This document shows positions 1 to 7,041 of a DNA stretch of 28,566 nt, piece after piece. The translations under genes were made by a program, and so were the position numbers. Within the stretch, counting starts at the first letter, position 1, and every line of letters starts with the position of its first letter. A model generated the notes under the pieces. It was not told the DNA's origin, ran no database searches, and saw only the letters and a list, made by a program, of their open reading frames with translations. Origin of the DNA: Bacillota bacterium (GTDB taxonomy: Bacteria; Bacillota; Clostridia; Oscillospirales; Acutalibacteraceae); NCBI GenBank assembly GCA_023418995.1, contig JAEZYP010000028.1, positions 1-28,566 on the forward strand, given 5' to 3'.

Positions 1-76
1 TGGTGAACCATCGGGGATTCGAACCCCGGACACCTTGATTAAAAGTCAAGTGCTCTACCGACTGAGCTAATGATTC
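1..76 (-). tRNA. tRNA-Lys (anticodon TTT)
   Basis: A full cloverleaf reads on the minus strand. The acceptor strands GAATCAT and ATGGTTC pair with one wobble, the D stem is GCTC/GAGC, the anticodon stem is CTTGA/TCAAG and the loop CTTTTAA gives anticodon TTT. A T arm with TTCGAAT follows, and an encoded CCA forms the first three bases of the window. It is the last tRNA of a five-gene cluster. Confidence 0.97.
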
Positions 77-121
77 ATAAACAACTTTCTTATTATATCA
101 GCATTGAATGCCGTTGTCAAT

Positions 122-165
122 GATAAAATACCTGTCCACGTATTAAGCCCGTGGACAGGCTTTTT
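122..165. terminator. Bidirectional terminator-like hairpin between tRNA-Gln and tRNA-Lys
   Basis: A perfect 10-bp stem (CCTGTCCACG at 131-140 pairing with 150-159) encloses a 9-nt loop. On plus it is followed by a T run at 161-165, and on minus by TATTTTATC. Both flanks look terminator-like, yet the tRNA genes on either side read on minus. It may limit readthrough into tRNA-Lys or act as a processing or spacer hairpin; the sequence does not decide. Confidence 0.55.
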
Positions 166-240
166 GGCTGGGCTGGCAGGATTTGAACCTACGGAATGAC
201 GGAGTCAAAGTCCGTTGCCTTACCCCTTGGCTACAGCCCA
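165..240 (-). tRNA. tRNA-Gln (anticodon TTG)
   Basis: The minus strand folds with acceptor TGGGCTG/CAGCCCA, discriminator G and an encoded CCA. The anticodon stem is ACGGA/TCCGT and the loop CTTTGAC has anticodon TTG. The T loop is TTCAAAT. It is the fourth gene of the tRNA cluster. Confidence 0.97.
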
Positions 241-284
241 ATATAAAGCACGGGATATTCAGCAGTAATCCCGTGCTGCTTTTT
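240..284. terminator. Terminator-like hairpin between tRNA-His and tRNA-Gln
   Basis: A perfect 10-bp stem (AGCACGGGAT at 247-256 with 268-277) closes an 11-nt loop. A T run follows on plus (280-284), and TTTATATT follows on minus. It has the same plan as the hairpin at 131-159 but a different sequence. The role in the minus-strand tRNA transcript is uncertain. Confidence 0.5.
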
Positions 285-287
285 ATG

Positions 288-365
288 TGGGGTGGAAGAT
301 GGGATTCGAACCCACGATCTCCAGTGCCACAAACTGGCGCTTTAACCGACTAAGCTACATCCACC
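288..365 (-). tRNA. tRNA-His (anticodon GTG)
   Basis: The anticodon stem CCAGT/ACTGG holds loop TTGTGGC with anticodon GTG. The acceptor begins GTGGATG and ends CTTCCAC, then C73 and an encoded CCA. The extra G(-1) expected of tRNA-His is encoded at 365 and faces C73. Position 6 opposite 67 is T-T, a mismatch in an otherwise paired acceptor stem. Confidence 0.95.
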
Positions 366-370
366 ATATA

Positions 371-447
371 TGGCGCGCCAAAAGGGACTCGAACCCCTGA
401 CCTACTGCTTAGAAGGCAGTTGCTCTATCCAGCTGAGCTATTGGCGC
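371..447 (-). tRNA. tRNA-Arg (anticodon TCT)
   Basis: The acceptor GCGCCAA/TTGGCGC is fully paired, with discriminator G and an encoded CCA. The anticodon loop CTTCTAA gives TCT, reading AGA/AGG codons. The T loop is TTCGAGT. Only five bases separate it from tRNA-His. Confidence 0.97.
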
Positions 448-453
448 AAACAT

Positions 454-527
454 TGGAGCGAGTGATGGGAATCGAACCCACACGACCAGCTTGGAAGGCT
501 GGAGTTCTACCATTGAACTACACTCGC
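454..527 (-). tRNA. tRNA-Gly (anticodon TCC)
   Basis: The acceptor GCGAGTG/CACTCGC is fully paired, with discriminator T and an encoded CCA. The anticodon stem is CCAGC/GCTGG and the loop CTTCCAA gives TCC. It is the first gene of the minus-strand tRNA cluster, directly downstream of the promoter at 546-575. Confidence 0.97.
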
Positions 528-545
528 ATTTTAGCGACGGCTATA

Positions 546-575
546 ATTGTAGCATAGTCCAATGGTAAATGTCAA
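546..575 (-). promoter_or_regulatory. Sigma-A promoter of the tRNA cluster
   Basis: On minus, a perfect -35 TTGACA (570-575) is followed by an 18-nt spacer and -10 TACAAT (546-551) with an extended TGC. The start point falls about 10 bases before tRNA-Gly, as expected for a stable-RNA promoter. Confidence 0.85.
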
Positions 576-610
576 TGGTTAAATTGAGGGAATCCAGCAA
601 ATGTCATGAT

Positions 611-2890
611 TTATTTTAAAACGTCTAATCGTATCCCGTCTTTTTCATCTGCGGTAACAGAAATTCCGGTGATCACCTCGTCATGATTTTCCACAATCAG
701 CGACGCAATCTTATCCTCTACCTGTTTGCGGATCAGATTTCGCAGATCCCTGGCTCCGCTCTTGCCCCCCACCGCGTGTTCGGCGAGCCAACGGGTGGCC
801 TTGGGGTCGTAGGCTAGCAGAATGCCACGTTCCTTCAGGGTTCCGACGTACTCATCCAGCATAAGTCGGGATATCGCCTCAAAGTCGCCTGTATTAAGGG
901 AGCGGAAGATAATGATTTCATCTACCCGGCTGATGAATTCGGGGCGCAGAAAGTCGGACAGTGCCTTCATTACTTTTTCTTTGGTGACATCCGCCTCGCT
1001 TTTCGCAAAGCCCAGCGTTCCCTCCTTTTTTTCACTGCCCGCGTTGGAGGTCATCACGATAACGGTGTTCTCAAAATTCACGGTACGTCCATGGGCGTCG
1101 GTAATGCGGCCTTCGTCAAGGATCTGGAGCAGGATGTTCATGACATCGGGATGCGCCTTTTCAATTTCGTCGAACAGCAGCACAGAATACGGGCGGCGGC
1201 GAACCTTCTCCGTTACCTGACCGGCTTCGTCGTAGCCGACGTAGCCCGGCGGCGAGCCGATGATGCGGGAGACCGAGTGCTTCTCCATAAATTCGGACAT
1301 ATCCAGCCGGATCAAAGTTTCGGGTGTATCAAACAGCTCCTTGGAGAGCACCTTGACCAGCTCCGTCTTTCCGACTCCGGTCGGACCGACAAAAATAAAC
1401 GAAGCCGGACGGCGGCGCGGGCTGATCTGTACCCGGCTGCGGCGGATTGCGGAGGAAACGGCGGTCACTGCCTCCTTCTGACCGATAATCTTGGTATTGA
1501 GTGTATCTTCAATATCAGAAAGCTTTTTCAGCTCGTTTTCCTGTATTCTGCTCGCGGGAATCCCCGTCCAAAGCTCAATCACCTTGGCAATGTCCTTTTC
1601 TTCTACTTCGGAGCCGAGCGCGGCAGGCGCAAGCTCTACTGTCTTCTGCTCCAACCGAGAAATTTCCGTACGGATTTCCGCCAGCTTCTCGTAATCCGGC
1701 TCAATTCCGTCGGCGGTCATCTCTTCTTCCTGCCCCTTCAGCTTTTCCAGCTCAAAGCTGGCGGTGTCGTAATCCGCCATAGGCAGGTTGCGGAGCGCGG
1801 CGCAGGCGCAGGATTCATCGAGCAGGTCAATCGCCTTGTCGGGCAGAAAACGGTCTGTGATGTATCGCTCAGACAGCACCACGGCGCGGCGGATAATTTT
1901 TTCCGGCACACGAACGCGGTGATAGCTTTCATAGTAAGTTTTAATTCCCGTAAGGATATCTACGGTTTCTTCAATGGACGGCTCCCCGATGGTTACCGGC
2001 TGAAAGCGGCGTTCCAGCGCGGCGTCCTTTTCAATGTATTTGCGGTATTCCACAAAAGTGGTTGCTCCTATTACCTGAATCTCCCCGCGGGAGAGCGCCG
2101 GCTTCAAAATATTGGCGGCGTTCATAGAACCTTCCGCGTCCCCTGTTCCAACAAGGTTGTGTACCTCGTCAATAAAGAGGATAATGTTTCCTTCCGCTTT
2201 TACCTCATCGACCAAGCCCTTGATGCGGCTTTCAAACTGACCCCGGAACTGGGTTCCCGCTACCAGTGCGGTTAAATCGAGGAGATGGATTTCTTTTTTC
2301 TTCAGGCGGGCAGGCACGCTTCCCTGAGCGATGCGCAACGCAAGCCCTTCCGCTACGGCGGTTTTTCCGACACCAGGCTCCCCGATGAGGCAGGGATTGT
2401 TTTTGGTGCGGCGGCTTAAAATCTGAATTACACGCGAGATTTCCTTTTCACGCCCGATAATTGCGTCTATTTCGCCCTTCTTCGCTTTCGCCGTCAGATT
2501 GGTACAGTAGGAATCCAAGTGTTTTCGTTTGGTTTTCGGCTTTTCTTTTTTTTCTTTTTTTGCAGTTTCACTGCCATGAACCGGCTCTTTATCGCTGCCG
2601 CCGAATATATTTTGAAGAAACGGGAAGGTTGCAGCTCCGCCGGGTACAAAACCGTCTTCACTCTCCCCTTCTTCCTGCGGATCCTCCTGCGTAGACATAA
2701 GCTCGTTGAGCTCCGCCTCCATCGCCTCCATTTGTTCCTCGGTAATTCCCATCTTTTCCATTAAATCGTTTACAGGCTTGATTCCAAGCTCCTTAGCACA
2801 AACAAGACAAAGCCCCCGGCTTTCCTTTGAATCGACCGTCGGCGAAATAAAAACGACCGCCGGTCTCTTATGGCATCTAGAACACATCAT
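611..2890 (-). CDS. clpE: ClpE-type AAA+ ATPase (Clp protease ATP-binding subunit)
   Basis: This Hsp100 unfoldase of 759 residues is expected to feed unfolded proteins to ClpP in the cytoplasm. The N terminus has a zinc-finger pair, C3-x2-C6 and C28-x2-C31, typical of ClpE and replacing the Clp_N repeats of ClpC/ClpB. A charged linker (about 35-125) leads to AAA module 1 (GEPGVGKT near 169, Walker B ILFIDEVHN), a short coiled-coil middle domain near 390-430, and AAA module 2 (GPTGVGKT near 502, LLFDEIEKAHP). An LGF tripeptide near 626 matches the ClpP-docking loop position, which argues against a ClpB disaggregase. It is the last gene of cvpA-pgsA-clpE, 43 bases after pgsA. The start has two tandem ATG codons (2890 and 2887) and the choice is open. 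No clear terminator separates it from the tRNA promoter. Confidence 0.93.
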   Translation of the reverse strand: MMCSRCHKRPAVVFISPTVDSKESRGLCLVCAKELGIKPVNDLMEKMGITEEQMEAMEAELNELMSTQEDPQEEGESEDGFVPGGAATFPFLQNIFGGSDKEPVHGSETAKKEKKEKPKTKRKHLDSYCTNLTAKAKKGEIDAIIGREKEISRVIQILSRRTKNNPCLIGEPGVGKTAVAEGLALRIAQGSVPARLKKKEIHLLDLTALVAGTQFRGQFESRIKGLVDEVKAEGNIILFIDEVHNLVGTGDAEGSMNAANILKPALSRGEIQVIGATTFVEYRKYIEKDAALERRFQPVTIGEPSIEETVDILTGIKTYYESYHRVRVPEKIIRRAVVLSERYITDRFLPDKAIDLLDESCACAALRNLPMADYDTASFELEKLKGQEEEMTADGIEPDYEKLAEIRTEISRLEQKTVELAPAALGSEVEEKDIAKVIELWTGIPASRIQENELKKLSDIEDTLNTKIIGQKEAVTAVSSAIRRSRVQISPRRRPASFIFVGPTGVGKTELVKVLSKELFDTPETLIRLDMSEFMEKHSVSRIIGSPPGYVGYDEAGQVTEKVRRRPYSVLLFDEIEKAHPDVMNILLQILDEGRITDAHGRTVNFENTVIVMTSNAGSEKKEGTLGFAKSEADVTKEKVMKALSDFLRPEFISRVDEIIIFRSLNTGDFEAISRLMLDEYVGTLKERGILLAYDPKATRWLAEHAVGGKSGARDLRNLIRKQVEDKIASLIVENHDEVITGISVTADEKDGIRLDVLK

Positions 2891-2933
2891 AGGCTACAAC
2901 ACTTCTTCTCTTCCTAAAATTCAATATGTCAAC

Positions 2934-3545
2934 TTACTTATTTTCGTATTTTTTACTGATTACCTTATGCATATCCATTGCATATTTTGGGTCGTCAGAG
3001 CGCCAGATATCCCTGTAGGTTTTGGCGTACTGGACAAAGGCGTAGATCATAAAAGCGGCCGTAATCGCAAGCAGTGTTACGGTAACCGCAAAGTTTTCAA
3101 TTCCCCAGATTCCCTTTAACGCAACGATAACGGTAAACGAAACGTAAAACAGGGTGGTCGCAACCTTGCCGTACCATTTGGCGCCGCTGGGTTTTTTACG
3201 CTTGCGAATCAGGAGGCAGGCCGCGGTGACCATCGTAATCTCTTTGACGATAAATATCGCCAAAAGCGGAATCAGTGCCGGCTGCTTTAACGCAAGGCAG
3301 ACTGCAACAGCACCTTGGGTAAGCTTGTCGGAAAGCGGGTCCAGCATTTGGCCCAGCTCGGTAAATTGATTAAACCTGCGGGCAATCCAGCCGTCAAGAA
3401 GGTCGGTAATGCCGGAAACCACCAACACAGCCGCCGCTGGAAAAATTTTATCATTGTTAAAATAATAAACGAAAGGAACAACTAGAATGATTCGTAAAAC
3501 AGAAAGCCCATTTGGTATATTAATATTCTTATTCCGGTTTTTCAT
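2934..3545 (-). CDS. pgsA: CDP-diacylglycerol--glycerol-3-phosphate 3-phosphatidyltransferase
   Basis: It makes phosphatidylglycerophosphate, the first committed step to phosphatidylglycerol and cardiolipin, in the membrane. The CDP-alcohol phosphotransferase signature is complete: D51-G-x2-A-R, then G65-x3-D69-x3-D73. Several hydrophobic helices follow, ending in a charged tail, and the length of about 203 residues is normal for PgsA. I start at ATG 3545 because GAGGT lies 9 bases upstream; a TTG two codons earlier would sit only 3 bases from that site. It lies 17 bases after cvpA in the same operon. A different CDP-alcohol acceptor is possible, but PgsA is the usual bacterial assignment for this length and motif. 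Confidence 0.92.
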   Translation of the reverse strand: MKNRNKNINIPNGLSVLRIILVVPFVYYFNNDKIFPAAAVLVVSGITDLLDGWIARRFNQFTELGQMLDPLSDKLTQGAVAVCLALKQPALIPLLAIFIVKEITMVTAACLLIRKRKKPSGAKWYGKVATTLFYVSFTVIVALKGIWGIENFAVTVTLLAITAAFMIYAFVQYAKTYRDIWRSDDPKYAMDMHKVISKKYENK

Positions 3546-3562
3546 TCTCAATTTACCTCATA

Positions 3563-4081
3563 CTAAATTTGCACTTCAAACAGCTTATACACAGGATTAT
3601 GGACATAAATATACTGATAAATGCGGGACTGACCAATATTCTTCTGCGTAATGGACGGGTACTTTGCCGTAATCAGCGGAAGCGTAAGCTGTAAAACGGC
3701 ACAGAGGATAAATACCGCAAGCACGCCCTTCAGTAAGCCGAACACGCCGCCGAGCAGCGAGTTGGTCTGATGGAGCACAGGCAGCTTGAAAACGGCGTCG
3801 AGCGCGCCGGCCGCCAGACGCACCAGCATCTGTAGCAGGACGAACACCAGCGCCATGGTAACCACTCTCGCAATAGCATAATTCAACAAGTCAGGCGACT
3901 CTGTTTTAAACAGAAAGGCGCTGACGTAGGGAATCAATCGGTTGGCGAGCAAAACAGACGCGGCAACGGCAATAATTGACCCGACAAACCCAACCAGTGA
4001 GCGGACAAGCCCCGTTTTGAAGCCGGGGATCATGAAACACAGCACCACCGCGCATAAGATGATATCCAATATCGTACCCAC
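3563..4081 (-). CDS. CvpA family membrane protein
   Basis: A small integral membrane protein with four hydrophobic segments and the CvpA pattern: an N-terminal helix, the GFKTGLVRSLVGF turn, and a central GGVFGLLKG loop. CvpA proteins are named for colicin V production in E. coli; their role in Firmicutes is not settled, and envelope homeostasis is often suggested. I place the start at GTG 4081 (about 172 residues) because AGGAGG ends 5 bases before it. A GTG six codons upstream at 4099 is in frame but would place that ribosome binding site inside the gene. It is the first gene of cvpA-pgsA-clpE, behind a good promoter at 4123-4151. Confidence 0.85.
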   Translation of the reverse strand: MGTILDIILCAVVLCFMIPGFKTGLVRSLVGFVGSIIAVAASVLLANRLIPYVSAFLFKTESPDLLNYAIARVVTMALVFVLLQMLVRLAAGALDAVFKLPVLHQTNSLLGGVFGLLKGVLAVFILCAVLQLTLPLITAKYPSITQKNIGQSRIYQYIYVHNPVYKLFEVQI

Positions 4082-4122
4082 TTTACCCTCCTGCCACACA
4101 TCATAATCCTTACCTATCTAAT

Positions 4123-4151
4123 AATATATCATAAAAAGATTTATTAGGCAA
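4123..4151 (-). promoter_or_regulatory. Promoter of cvpA-pgsA-clpE
   Basis: On minus, -35 TTGCCT (4146-4151), a 17-nt spacer and -10 TATATT (4123-4128), with an extended TGA just before the -10. The start point would lie about 35 bases before the chosen cvpA start. Confidence 0.75.
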
Positions 4152-4198
4152 TTTTATCTTGCCTTTGGGAGGCGAAAAAGTCACACGGCCGAAATTAT

Positions 4199-4223
4199 CC
4201 AAAAAATTTCTCCGGAAAAATTT
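4199..4223 (-). terminator. Weak AT-rich terminator-like palindrome after the DUF5711 gene
   Basis: A 20-bp near-perfect palindrome, AAATTT-N-TCCGGA-N-AAATTT (4204-4223), overlaps the stop codon. On minus its last arm runs into six T bases. It is AT-rich and so a weak hairpin, but the position between two operons suits termination. Confidence 0.4.
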
Positions 4224-5460
4224 ATCCGATTTTACCAAACCTTACTTCGGAAACACCAAGAATATACACCGAGCTTTCATCGTTCAGCGCAATTGCTTTG
4301 GCATCGCCCCCCGCGTCGCAGCGGCCGAGTACAGCCGCTGTGGAGGCGGAATAAAAATCCACCTTGCCGTTTGCTAGAGCGGCGACCGCATCCCCATAAA
4401 GAGAGACGGATTTTATGTTTTGCCGGGTATTCAGGGAAACCGCTGCCCTACCGGCTTTATCCAGAACGACCAGCCTGGCGCTGTCCGCGTTTGCATACGG
4501 GGAGAGGCTCAACGCGGTCCTTCCTCCATCCACATTATATGCGGAGAGCAGAAGTCCCTGATAATCAAAATTTGTTTTGGTACGGGAGGGCGCGTTAATG
4601 ACTGCGGTCATTTTGTCGCCGACCGCCACAACCGTGCCGTCCTCACCGTAGGAGGCGTCCATCATCATATTGTCCGGATACACGGCAAATGGCTTTACTG
4701 TCTCCTTGCTGCTGAAATCCAGCAGATACACCGCGGATACAAGCGCGCCGTCCTGTGCGGAAACGGCCGTTACAACGGCCTTGGTTCCCTGCGGGTTCAG
4801 CGCCACCGCGGTTGGATAATAATCGGAGAACCAGTAGCGAAAGATCATCTGGCTGTTGAGGGTATACGCCGTCAGGCAGCCCCGGTAGCCGTCCGCCTCG
4901 GTGAGCAGCGCAAAATTTCCGTTCGAGGCAAGCGCGCCGGCAATCATATTCTGGTCCGCGTTATTTTTTATCAGCGTCCGGCTCTGCGCCTCCAGCTGAT
5001 ATCCCCTGCCGCCCAGATTATAGACAAGCGAGCGGGTTCCGTTTACCTTAAGCACCGGATTGGTAAAGCTGTGCTGCCGGCTGAAAATTTGCTTTGCCGT
5101 GGTATTGAGGACCGTAAGCTCCGTGTCGCCCGCCATGACAAGCTGGCGGTTGGAGCATTTAAAATTGCCCGGCGTTACGGATGTTCCGCTTATCTTAGCC
5201 GGATAACCGTCTCCAATGCCCATGCCGACTACCTGCGTCTGAATCCACTCCACGATGTTGGAGGGCGTCAGATTGCCTCGGTTAAACCAGAGCAGCATCC
5301 CGACGACACAAAGGATCAGAATAAGGATGACGCGGTAAACCCAGCCCGGAACACGGCGCTCCTTTCGGCGGCGGCGCTTCTTGCGCTTGTGCTCCGTTCG
5401 CTCCTGATGCCTGGATATATCGATTTCGGTCGTGTCATAGCGCGCTCCGTTCAATGGCAT
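4222..5460 (-). CDS. DUF5711 family membrane-anchored beta-propeller-like protein
   Basis: A protein of 412 residues whose function is unknown. Residues 1-40 are hydrophilic, with a dense Lys/Arg block at 25-36. One membrane helix spans about 41-58, and the remaining ~350 residues lie outside the membrane by the positive-inside rule. That part is beta-rich with repeated short blade-like units, such as SLYGDAVAALANGKVDFYS and YNVDGGRTALSLSP, consistent with a WD40/PQQ-like propeller. This layout is that of DUF5711 in Clostridia. It starts one base after truA stops and is the last gene of the ecf-truA operon. A scaffold or sensor role at the envelope is only a guess. Confidence 0.72.
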   Translation of the reverse strand: MPLNGARYDTTEIDISRHQERTEHKRKKRRRRKERRVPGWVYRVILILILCVVGMLLWFNRGNLTPSNIVEWIQTQVVGMGIGDGYPAKISGTSVTPGNFKCSNRQLVMAGDTELTVLNTTAKQIFSRQHSFTNPVLKVNGTRSLVYNLGGRGYQLEAQSRTLIKNNADQNMIAGALASNGNFALLTEADGYRGCLTAYTLNSQMIFRYWFSDYYPTAVALNPQGTKAVVTAVSAQDGALVSAVYLLDFSSKETVKPFAVYPDNMMMDASYGEDGTVVAVGDKMTAVINAPSRTKTNFDYQGLLLSAYNVDGGRTALSLSPYANADSARLVVLDKAGRAAVSLNTRQNIKSVSLYGDAVAALANGKVDFYSASTAAVLGRCDAGGDAKAIALNDESSVYILGVSEVRFGKIG

Positions 5461-5461
5461 T

Positions 5462-6211
5462 TTATTTCACATCCTCGTAAAAAACACGGTTCAGGTATAA
5501 GCCGCAGGGCGGCGCCGTGGGCCCCGCGGCTCCTCTATCCTTTGCCTCGATAATCCGTTTGATATCCGATGGCTCCAGTTTTTTCTGCGCGACACGCAGG
5601 AGCGTGCCAACCATGATGCGTACCATATTATACAGAAAACCGTCCGCCGCGACCGTGAACAGAACCATATCCCCTTCGCGGGTTACCTCTGCCCTGGTTA
5701 CGGTCCGTGTCAGGTCGCCCCGGTCACGGGCGTCTAGCGTGCAGAATGAAGTAAAGTCGTGTGCACCCAGATAGAAGGAGGCGGCCTCGTTCAGCCGTTT
5801 TTCATCCAGCTCGTACCAATAATGCAAAACGCGGCGGTTCAGGAACGGATCCCGGATAAGGTTGTTCCAAATCTGATATACATATTCCTTCCCGGTGCAG
5901 GAGTACCGGGCGTGAAAATCAAGCGGAACCTCCCGGCAGCTCAGCACAGCGATATCCTCGGGCAGAAAGTGGTTCAGCGCGCCCACCAGGCGCTCGCAGG
6001 GAATGGTGTGCTCTGTTTTCAGGCTGATGCAGAACTGCCTGGCGTGAACAAAGGAATCCGTTCGGCTGCAGCCCTTAATCTCCGGCGTTTGCCCAAGCAC
6101 CCGGAAAAGCGCTTCCTGAAATACCTGCTGCACCGCGACCGCGTTTTGCTGAATCTGCCAGCCGTGGTAATTCGCCCCGTAATAGGAGATTGTCAAAAGT
6201 AAATTTCTCAT
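5462..6211 (-). CDS. truA: tRNA pseudouridine(38-40) synthase TruA
   Basis: It converts uridines 38-40 of the tRNA anticodon arm to pseudouridine. Near the N terminus is YYGANYHGWQ, a family hallmark, followed by the catalytic motif GCSRTDSFVHA with nucleophile D52. The later YMVRIMVGTLL-type segment (here NMVRIMVGTLLRVA) is also present. I start at ATG 6211 (249 residues) because AAGGG lies 8 bases upstream and family homology begins there; an upstream in-frame extension to 6259 would overlap ecfT. The residue after D52-S53 is Phe54, where TruA usually has Gly. It lies 14 bases after ecfT, a common Firmicutes neighbour. Confidence 0.93.
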   Translation of the reverse strand: MRNLLLTISYYGANYHGWQIQQNAVAVQQVFQEALFRVLGQTPEIKGCSRTDSFVHARQFCISLKTEHTIPCERLVGALNHFLPEDIAVLSCREVPLDFHARYSCTGKEYVYQIWNNLIRDPFLNRRVLHYWYELDEKRLNEAASFYLGAHDFTSFCTLDARDRGDLTRTVTRAEVTREGDMVLFTVAADGFLYNMVRIMVGTLLRVAQKKLEPSDIKRIIEAKDRGAAGPTAPPCGLYLNRVFYEDVK

Positions 6212-6225
6212 CGCTTGGACCCTTG

Positions 6226-7041
6226 TCAGCGGATTGCAGCCGGGAAATAGACACTGCAAAACACCACCGCCGCGCAGACCGCGAGCGTACAGACCATCGC
6301 TATGGTATCACGGGAGGTCATGCGGAGCACCTTCATCTTGGTGCGCCCCTCGCCGCCGTGGTAGCAGCGGCACTCCATCGCCATCGCGAGGTCATAGGCC
6401 CGGCGAAAGGAGGAAACAAACAGCGGAATCAAAACCGGAATCAGTGCGTGAATCCGCTGCATCAGTCCGCCGCTTTCCATATCAGCCCCCCTTGCCTTCT
6501 GCGCGCTCATGATCTTGTCGGTCTCCTCCAGCAGCGTGGGCACAAAGCGGAGCGCAATCGTCATCATCATTGCAATTTCATGTACGCGGACGTGAAGCAC
6601 CTTGAGCGGCTTCATAATCCGTTCCAGCGCGTCCGTCAGCTCGGTCGGCGACGTGGTGAAGGTCAGCACAGAGCTGAACAGAATCAGGCTGACGATGCGG
6701 ATGGTAACAAAAACGGCGTTGGATACGCCGCCGTCGGTAATCTGAAGAAATCCCCAGCGCCAGAGCTCATGACCTCCGCCGTAAAACAGGTTCAGTACCG
6801 AGGTAAAAGCCACAACGAAAAAGATTGCTTTCAGGCTTTTAAAATACTGCTTTAAGGGAACGCCGGAAAGCAGCAGGATTCCGAAAATCAGCGCCGCCAT
6901 CAGCAGCAGCCCTTGAAAATTGCCCGCGACAAAAATCAGAACGATATAAACGAAGGTAAGGATAATCTTGACGCGCGGGTCAAGACGGTGAAGAAAGGAT
7001 TTTGCCGGAAAATACTGCCCGAGCGTGATATCCCTAACCAT
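6226..7041 (-). CDS. ecfT: ECF transporter transmembrane subunit EcfT
   Basis: This membrane subunit couples the EcfA1/EcfA2 ATPases to exchangeable substrate-binding S components for vitamin and micronutrient uptake. Residues about 25-135 hold four to five hydrophobic helices. The cytoplasmic coupling helices carry the EcfT signatures AQKARGAD and a second motif AMECRCY, where the common form is A-R-G/A-R-C. The start at 7041 has AGGAGG 8 bases upstream and overlaps the end of ecfA2 by 8 bases, indicating translational coupling. The length of 271 is typical. No S-component gene is in the window, so this is a group II (shared) module. Confidence 0.95.
   Translation of the reverse strand: MVRDITLGQYFPAKSFLHRLDPRVKIILTFVYIVLIFVAGNFQGLLLMAALIFGILLLSGVPLKQYFKSLKAIFFVVAFTSVLNLFYGGGHELWRWGFLQITDGGVSNAVFVTIRIVSLILFSSVLTFTTSPTELTDALERIMKPLKVLHVRVHEIAMMMTIALRFVPTLLEETDKIMSAQKARGADMESGGLMQRIHALIPVLIPLFVSSFRRAYDLAMAMECRCYHGGEGRTKMKVLRMTSRDTIAMVCTLAVCAAVVFCSVYFPAAIR

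Noticed and set aside
528..620. Terminator after clpE
   Set aside because: No GC-rich stem with a T tract was found.
1091..2275. Long plus-strand open frame opposite clpE (394 codons)
   Set aside because: It is the antisense shadow of a clearly conserved gene, with no homology or ribosome binding site. The same applies to plus frames at 4420-5553, 11526-12578, 25189-26160 and 27569-28393.
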